NCBI GenBank assembly: GCA_031431475.1
Contig: JANPDL010000018.1
Coordinates: 124,001-188,000 of the forward strand
DNA from: JADCCX01 sp031431475
Lineage (GTDB): Bacteria; Pseudomonadota; Alphaproteobacteria; Rhizobiales; Beijerinckiaceae
Reading direction: 5' to 3'
DNA: 64,000 nucleotides
Numbering within the stretch: the stretch's first letter is position 1; each line of letters begins with the position of its first letter. Below, piece by piece: positions 61,427-64,000 of this stretch. Below the pieces are notes generated by a model, which worked only from the letters and a program-made list of their open reading frames with translations, was not told where the DNA came from and did no database searches. A program made the translations under genes and the position numbers.

Positions 61427-62233
61427 TCAGCTCCTGGGGAGGCGAGATGCCACGTAAAGCGCAGCATCGATCAGGTTGGAAAGTGCGTCCTGCAAAGGTT
61501 TCGCTGTTGTGGCCGAGAAGTGCCACGGCGGACTTTCGGTCTCGAGATAGCCGTTGAGGCCAAGCTCCATTTGCAATGCGTGGACGTGATCGGCAGGTTG
61601 CCCGTAATGCCTCGTGATCCAGCCGCCCTTGAAACGGCCGTTGCTGACATGCGGCAACCCGCTGGCGGCCATGGCGCGTTCGGCGACGGTTTGCACTGCA
61701 GGCGCAGTGGATATGCCGCTGTTGGTGCCAAGATTCATCAGCGGCAGAGTGCCGGGAAACAGGCGGGGAATGACGGATTTGATGGAGTGGCAATCGTAGA
61801 GCAAACAAAAGCCGTGGGCGGCCTTGATGCGCGTGATCTCTGCGGCAAGAGCCGCATGATAAGGTTCAAAATACAACCGCCTCCGCCGCTCGATCTCAGC
61901 CGCATCGGGTGGCACCAGCCAGATCGGCGCACCATCGAAGGTACTCGTTGGCACCAGCTCAGTTGTTGCCTGTCCGGGATAGAGCGATATGCCGGAAGGA
62001 TCGCGATTAAGATCAATGACATAGCGCGACAACTTCGCCTCGATGACAGACGGTTTCCAGCGCTGCACCGCAAAGGCATAGAGCTCGCGCATGTGCCAAT
62101 CCGTGTCCTCGACAGCCTTGCCACGCTCGTTCAATGCTGCCGTCACCTCGTCAGGCAAGCCCGTGCCGGGATGCGGCATTGAAAGCAGCAGCGGGCTTTC
62201 ACCGTGGGTGAGCGTGAAGGTGTCCTTCGTCAT
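61427..62233 (-). CDS. hutG: N-formylglutamate deformylase
   Basis: Hydrolyses N-formylglutamate to glutamate and formate in the five-step histidine pathway. The 268-residue protein has the family pattern SPLLLSMPHPGTGLPDEV, DTDWHMRELY, LSRYVIDLNRDPSG, LLYDCHSIKSVIP and FKGGWITRHYG, which contain the metal ligands. It overlaps hutH by four bases. Its presence implies the formimidoylglutamate deiminase route (HutF) instead of direct HutG-type formiminoglutamase; hutF is not in the window. Confidence 0.92.
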   Translation of the reverse strand: MTKDTFTLTHGESPLLLSMPHPGTGLPDEVTAALNERGKAVEDTDWHMRELYAFAVQRWKPSVIEAKLSRYVIDLNRDPSGISLYPGQATTELVPTSTFDGAPIWLVPPDAAEIERRRRLYFEPYHAALAAEITRIKAAHGFCLLYDCHSIKSVIPRLFPGTLPLMNLGTNSGISTAPAVQTVAERAMAASGLPHVSNGRFKGGWITRHYGQPADHVHALQMELGLNGYLETESPPWHFSATTAKPLQDALSNLIDAALYVASRLPRS

Positions 62234-63768
62234 TCCACCAGAAGCCCATCCAGAAGATCGGCTTGCCCCGCTGCAAGGCCGCCGCTGCGCACCAGCACTG
62301 ATGCCGCCTCCATATCTTTCGACATGATGCGGTCATTGCCAACAGGCTCCGCCACTGCGCGGATCGCGGCCAGGGCCTGCCGCAGCCGTGGGCTCGTCGC
62401 CAGCGGCGCGCGCATCTCAACGCCCTGCGCCGCCATCAGCGCCTCGATGCCGATGATGCGCGACAGATTGTCGGCCATCGGCCCCAGACGCCGCGCGCCG
62501 TGCGTCGCCATCGAGACATGATCTTCCTGATTGGCCGAGGTGGGGATGGTGTCGATCACGGCAGGCGTCGCCTTCTGGCGGTTTTCGGAGGCCAAAGCCG
62601 CGCTCGTCACTTCGGCGATCATGAAGCCGGAGTTGAGGCCAGGTTCATGCACAAGAAACGCGGGCAGGCCGGACAGCACCGGGTCTACCAGCATGGCACA
62701 GCGGCGCTGCGTGATGTTGCCGATTTCAGTGGCCGCAAGCGCCAGCATGTCCGCCGCAAAGGCAACGGGTTCCGCATGGAAATTGCCGCCGGAAATCACT
62801 TCGCCGGTTTCGGCGATCACCAGCGGATTGTCCGTCACGGCATTGGTTTCATCCCGCAGCATTCTCGCCGCATCCTGCATCACTTGAAGGGCGGCCCCCA
62901 TCACCTGCGGCTGGCAGCGGATCGAGTAAGGGTCCTGCACGCGCGGATCGTCGGCCAGATGTGAACGCCGGATGACGCTGTCTGCCATCAGCTTGCGCAG
63001 CGCCGCTCCAACCGCGATCTGGCCCTTGTGGCGTCGCAACCGGTGAATCCCCTCATGAAACGGTGTATCCGAACCCGCAATGGCATCGGTCGATAGTGCC
63101 CCCGTCACCAGCGCCGCCGCAAAGCAGTGTTCGATTGCGAACAGTCCGTGCAATGCCAGCGCTGTCGAAACCTGCGTCCCGTTCAGTAGCGCCAGACCTT
63201 CCTTTGGGCCAAGTTCAACCGGTTTGAGGCCAGCGGCCTTCAGCGCCGCCGCGCCGTCCATGAGCTTGCCGCCGAATTCGGCCTCTCCTTCTCCAATCAA
63301 TACCGCCGCCATATGCGCAAGCGGCGCGAGATCACCCGATGCGCCGACAGAGCCTTGCGCGGGAATGACGGGCAATACGTTTGTCTCCAGCATCGCCAGC
63401 AGCAGGCGCACCATCTCGGCCTGCACGCCGGATGCGCCTTGCGCCAGGCTTGCAGCTTTCAGACCCAGAACGAGCCGCACGACAGGGGCGGGCAGGGGAT
63501 CACCCACACCAGCGCAATGCGAGCGGACGATATTGATCTGCAATTCCTTCAGTTTCTCCGTCGGGATACGCACGCTGGCGAGCTTGCCGAAGCCGGTGTT
63601 GACGCCATAGACCGCGTCGTTGCCCCGCGCGGCACGCAGCAGGATCTGGTGGCCCTTGTCGATGACGGGCCAGAAATGAGGATCGAGTGTCAGTGCTGCG
63701 CCGTCATGCACGGCGCGCCAAAGGCCAAGGCTGGTTTCCCCCGGCACGAGTTGCTGAGTCTTGGTCAT
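62230..63768 (-). CDS. hutH: histidine ammonia-lyase
   Basis: First step of histidine degradation, L-histidine to urocanate and ammonia. The 512-residue protein carries the MIO-forming Ala-Ser-Gly in GSVGASGDLAPLAHMA, plus GVNTGFGKLA, LLNGTQVSTALALHGL and TSANQEDHVSM. The ATG at 63768 overlaps the hutI stop (ATGA); an ATG five codons upstream is less likely. Its end overlaps hutG by four bases. Confidence 0.95.
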   Translation of the reverse strand: MTKTQQLVPGETSLGLWRAVHDGAALTLDPHFWPVIDKGHQILLRAARGNDAVYGVNTGFGKLASVRIPTEKLKELQINIVRSHCAGVGDPLPAPVVRLVLGLKAASLAQGASGVQAEMVRLLLAMLETNVLPVIPAQGSVGASGDLAPLAHMAAVLIGEGEAEFGGKLMDGAAALKAAGLKPVELGPKEGLALLNGTQVSTALALHGLFAIEHCFAAALVTGALSTDAIAGSDTPFHEGIHRLRRHKGQIAVGAALRKLMADSVIRRSHLADDPRVQDPYSIRCQPQVMGAALQVMQDAARMLRDETNAVTDNPLVIAETGEVISGGNFHAEPVAFAADMLALAATEIGNITQRRCAMLVDPVLSGLPAFLVHEPGLNSGFMIAEVTSAALASENRQKATPAVIDTIPTSANQEDHVSMATHGARRLGPMADNLSRIIGIEALMAAQGVEMRAPLATSPRLRQALAAIRAVAEPVGNDRIMSKDMEAASVLVRSGGLAAGQADLLDGLLVE

Positions 63769-64000
63769 CCCACGCCTTTCCAAATCCGGTTATGCAGCGG
63801 ATTGAACCCCATCCGATAGACCAGTTCCGCCGGGCTCTCGATATCCCAGATCGCGAGATCGGCTGATTTGCCGATTTCCAGCGTACCGGTCTCATCCTGC
63901 AGCCCCAGCGCTTTTGCCGCCTCCCGTGTCACACCCACGATGCATTCATTGACCGTCATGCGAAACAATGTCGCCGCCATGTTCATGGTGAGCAAGAGCG
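63765..64000 (-). CDS. hutI: imidazolonepropionase, C-terminal part
   Basis: Third step of histidine degradation, hydrolysis of imidazolone-5-propionate. Only the last ~78 residues are visible; the frame is open to the right edge and the apparent TTG at 63995 is an internal leucine. LTMNMAATLFRMTVNECIVG, TREAAKALGL, GTLEIGKSADLAIWDI and YRMGFNPL match the HutI C-terminus (amidohydrolase superfamily). The stop overlaps the hutH start. Confidence 0.92.
   Translation of the reverse strand, partial: LLLTMNMAATLFRMTVNECIVGVTREAAKALGLQDETGTLEIGKSADLAIWDIESPAELVYRMGFNPLHNRIWKGVG

Noticed and set aside
60100..61557. Plus-strand open frame opposite hutU
   Set aside because: Antisense shadow of a gene with complete hutU motifs.
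1..64000. CRISPR arrays, prophage or insertion sequence transposases
   Set aside because: No spacer-repeat periodicity, integrase, transposase or phage structural gene was seen in the window.

Overview
The window looks like chromosome of a high-GC alphaproteobacterium, most likely of the order Hyphomicrobiales (Rhizobiales). The grounds are an accB-accC pair with a DsbA-like thioredoxin and an M48/TPR protease beside it, the order rne / amidase / mrcA / prfB, an RNase E with a long charged insert in its S1 region, a twin-arginine-rich exported proteome, and Rhizobiales-style intergenic palindromic repeats. Genus cannot be fixed from sequence reading alone.

Layout. 1-9.4 kb: housekeeping and envelope genes (GGCT-like 3' end, lipB, a FliN-like SpoA protein, tRNA-Leu(GAG), lemA-htpX type pair, a DegT-like PLP enzyme, polysaccharide deacetylase, mgtE with a second broken copy of its 3' end, a DEAD-box RNA helicase). 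9.7-20.1 kb: an M16 peptidase pair, aspS with a low-GC mosaic segment, a glycosyltransferase/acyltransferase pair, a Tat-exported nicotinamidase, a lytic transglycosylase and rimO. 20.2-35.8 kb: the most distinctive region, a probable catabolic unit. A fumarate-reductase-like flavoprotein is divergent from a long co-directional run: GntR/UTRA regulator, Liv-type ABC transporter (five genes), MmgE/PrpD, an isocitrate-lyase/PEP-mutase family lyase, hydantoinase/oxoprolinase B and A, an isochorismatase-fold hydrolase without the usual cysteine, and LeuC/LeuD paralogues. Most of these genes overlap by 1-8 bases or are separated by 3 bases. 35.8-49.9 kb: M23 peptidase, VOC dioxygenase, ABC-F protein, a small low-GC insertion between direct repeats, HlyIII protein, a biotin-dependent carboxylase alpha subunit, two DUF805-like membrane proteins, accC-accB, DsbA-like protein and M48/TPR protease. 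50-59.8 kb: aminotransferase, RNase E, amidase, PBP1A and prfB with its programmed +1 frameshift. 59.8-64 kb: histidine utilisation genes hutU-hutG-hutH-hutI on the minus strand, with hutI running off the window.

Working model for the 20-36 kb unit (inference): a cyclic amide or imide, or a related N-containing compound, is imported by the Liv system, opened by the HyuA/HyuB ATP-dependent amidohydrolase, further hydrolysed by the isochorismatase-fold enzyme, and the resulting branched dicarboxylate is oxidised by the flavoprotein, hydrated or isomerised by LeuCD-like and MmgE/PrpD proteins, and cleaved by the lyase to central metabolites. The gene families are seen; the substrate is not known.
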